DNA of 12,852 nt, from assembly GCA_019421525.1 (NCBI GenBank), contig JAHZFC010000034.1, forward strand, positions 1 to 12,852, read 5' to 3'. How positions within the stretch are numbered: the stretch's first letter is position 1; the number at the start of each line of letters is the position of its first letter. This stretch comes from Clostridiales bacterium (lineage in GTDB: Bacteria > Bacillota > Clostridia > Oscillospirales > Oscillospiraceae). A program made the translations under genes and the position numbers. Under the pieces are notes generated by a model. It saw only the letters and a program-made list of their open reading frames with translations. It ran no database searches and was not told the origin of the DNA. Below are positions 12,705-12,852 of this stretch, piece by piece.

Positions 12705-12852
12705 TCATGATATGAGTGATTTGATATCGTATGGGAGCGGCGCGGCCAGGGACAGCGGCGCGCCCGTGATGGGATGGGCCAGCTCCAGCCGGGCGGAGTG
12801 GAGGGCGGGGCGGGAGATAAGTTCTGTCTCAGCGCCGTAGAGAAAGTCCCCG
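12705..12852 (-). CDS. RluA-family pseudouridine synthase, C-terminal end (5' part outside window)
   Basis: The last 48 codons of a leftward gene. The end reads GDFLYGAE, ISRPALHSARLELAHPITGAP and APLPYDI. This is the conserved tail of RluA/RsuA-type 23S rRNA/tRNA pseudouridine synthases (pattern R-x-ALH-x-x-x-L-x-F-x-HP-x-TG, then APLP-x-D). The catalytic Asp lies upstream, outside the window. The stop TGA is at 12705-12707 and the next gene starts 20 bp later. Confidence 0.87.
   Translation of the reverse strand, partial: GDFLYGAETELISRPALHSARLELAHPITGAPLSLAAPLPYDIKSLIS

Overview
The window is GC-rich, with gene content, strong AGGAGG-type ribosome sites, a Firmicutes-type SOS box, SLH-domain surface proteins and paired ECF sigma/anti-sigma genes. 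This fits a high-GC member of the Clostridia, most likely an Oscillospiraceae-type gut bacterium (Flavonifractor / Lawsonibacter / Pseudoflavonifractor-like). The lineage is an inference from gene style, not from a marker gene. Most genes lie on the minus strand; lexA, a degraded metalloprotease fragment and a lipoprotein gene lie on the plus strand.

Layout. (1) 1-3774, minus: a three-gene operon of a MarR-family repressor followed by the two halves of a heterodimeric ABC exporter. The first half carries the degenerate nucleotide site. The second half runs off the window and has an unusual insert with two WAWK elements before its ATPase domain. A near-perfect sigma-A promoter with palindromic half-sites in and just after it precedes marR. 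(2) 3923-4603, plus: divergently transcribed lexA, with an SOS box overlapping its own -35 box. (3) 4604-5103: a gene-free stretch full of inverted repeats, ending in a strong terminator. (4) 5104-6489, minus: a secreted transglutaminase-like protein with three SLH cell-wall domains and its promoter. (5) 6609-7520, plus: a promoter, a remnant of a matrixin-type metalloprotease whose zinc motif has lost H and E, a small lipoprotein gene and a terminator. (6) 7511-10148, minus: a FeoA-FeoB fusion ferrous-iron transporter, its small Cys-rich membrane companion, and an inverted repeat in the leader that could be a metal-regulator operator. (7) 10149-10970: about 800 bp without a supported gene, containing two inverted copies of a hairpin-plus-27-bp module about 680 bp apart and a string of short hairpins. 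(8) 10973-12330, minus: an ECF sigma factor and its overlapping membrane anti-sigma-like partner. (9) 12425-12852, minus: an odd hairpin, a DUF6440-like small protein, and the C-terminus of an RluA-family pseudouridine synthase.

The coding part is ordinary accessory and housekeeping content: drug or toxin export, SOS control, iron uptake, surface protein and stress sigma factor. The least explained material is in the two intergenic hairpin arrays (4604-5040 and 10206-10936), the insert in the second ABC half, and the decayed metalloprotease. I did not find a convincing new multi-gene defence or biosynthetic system.
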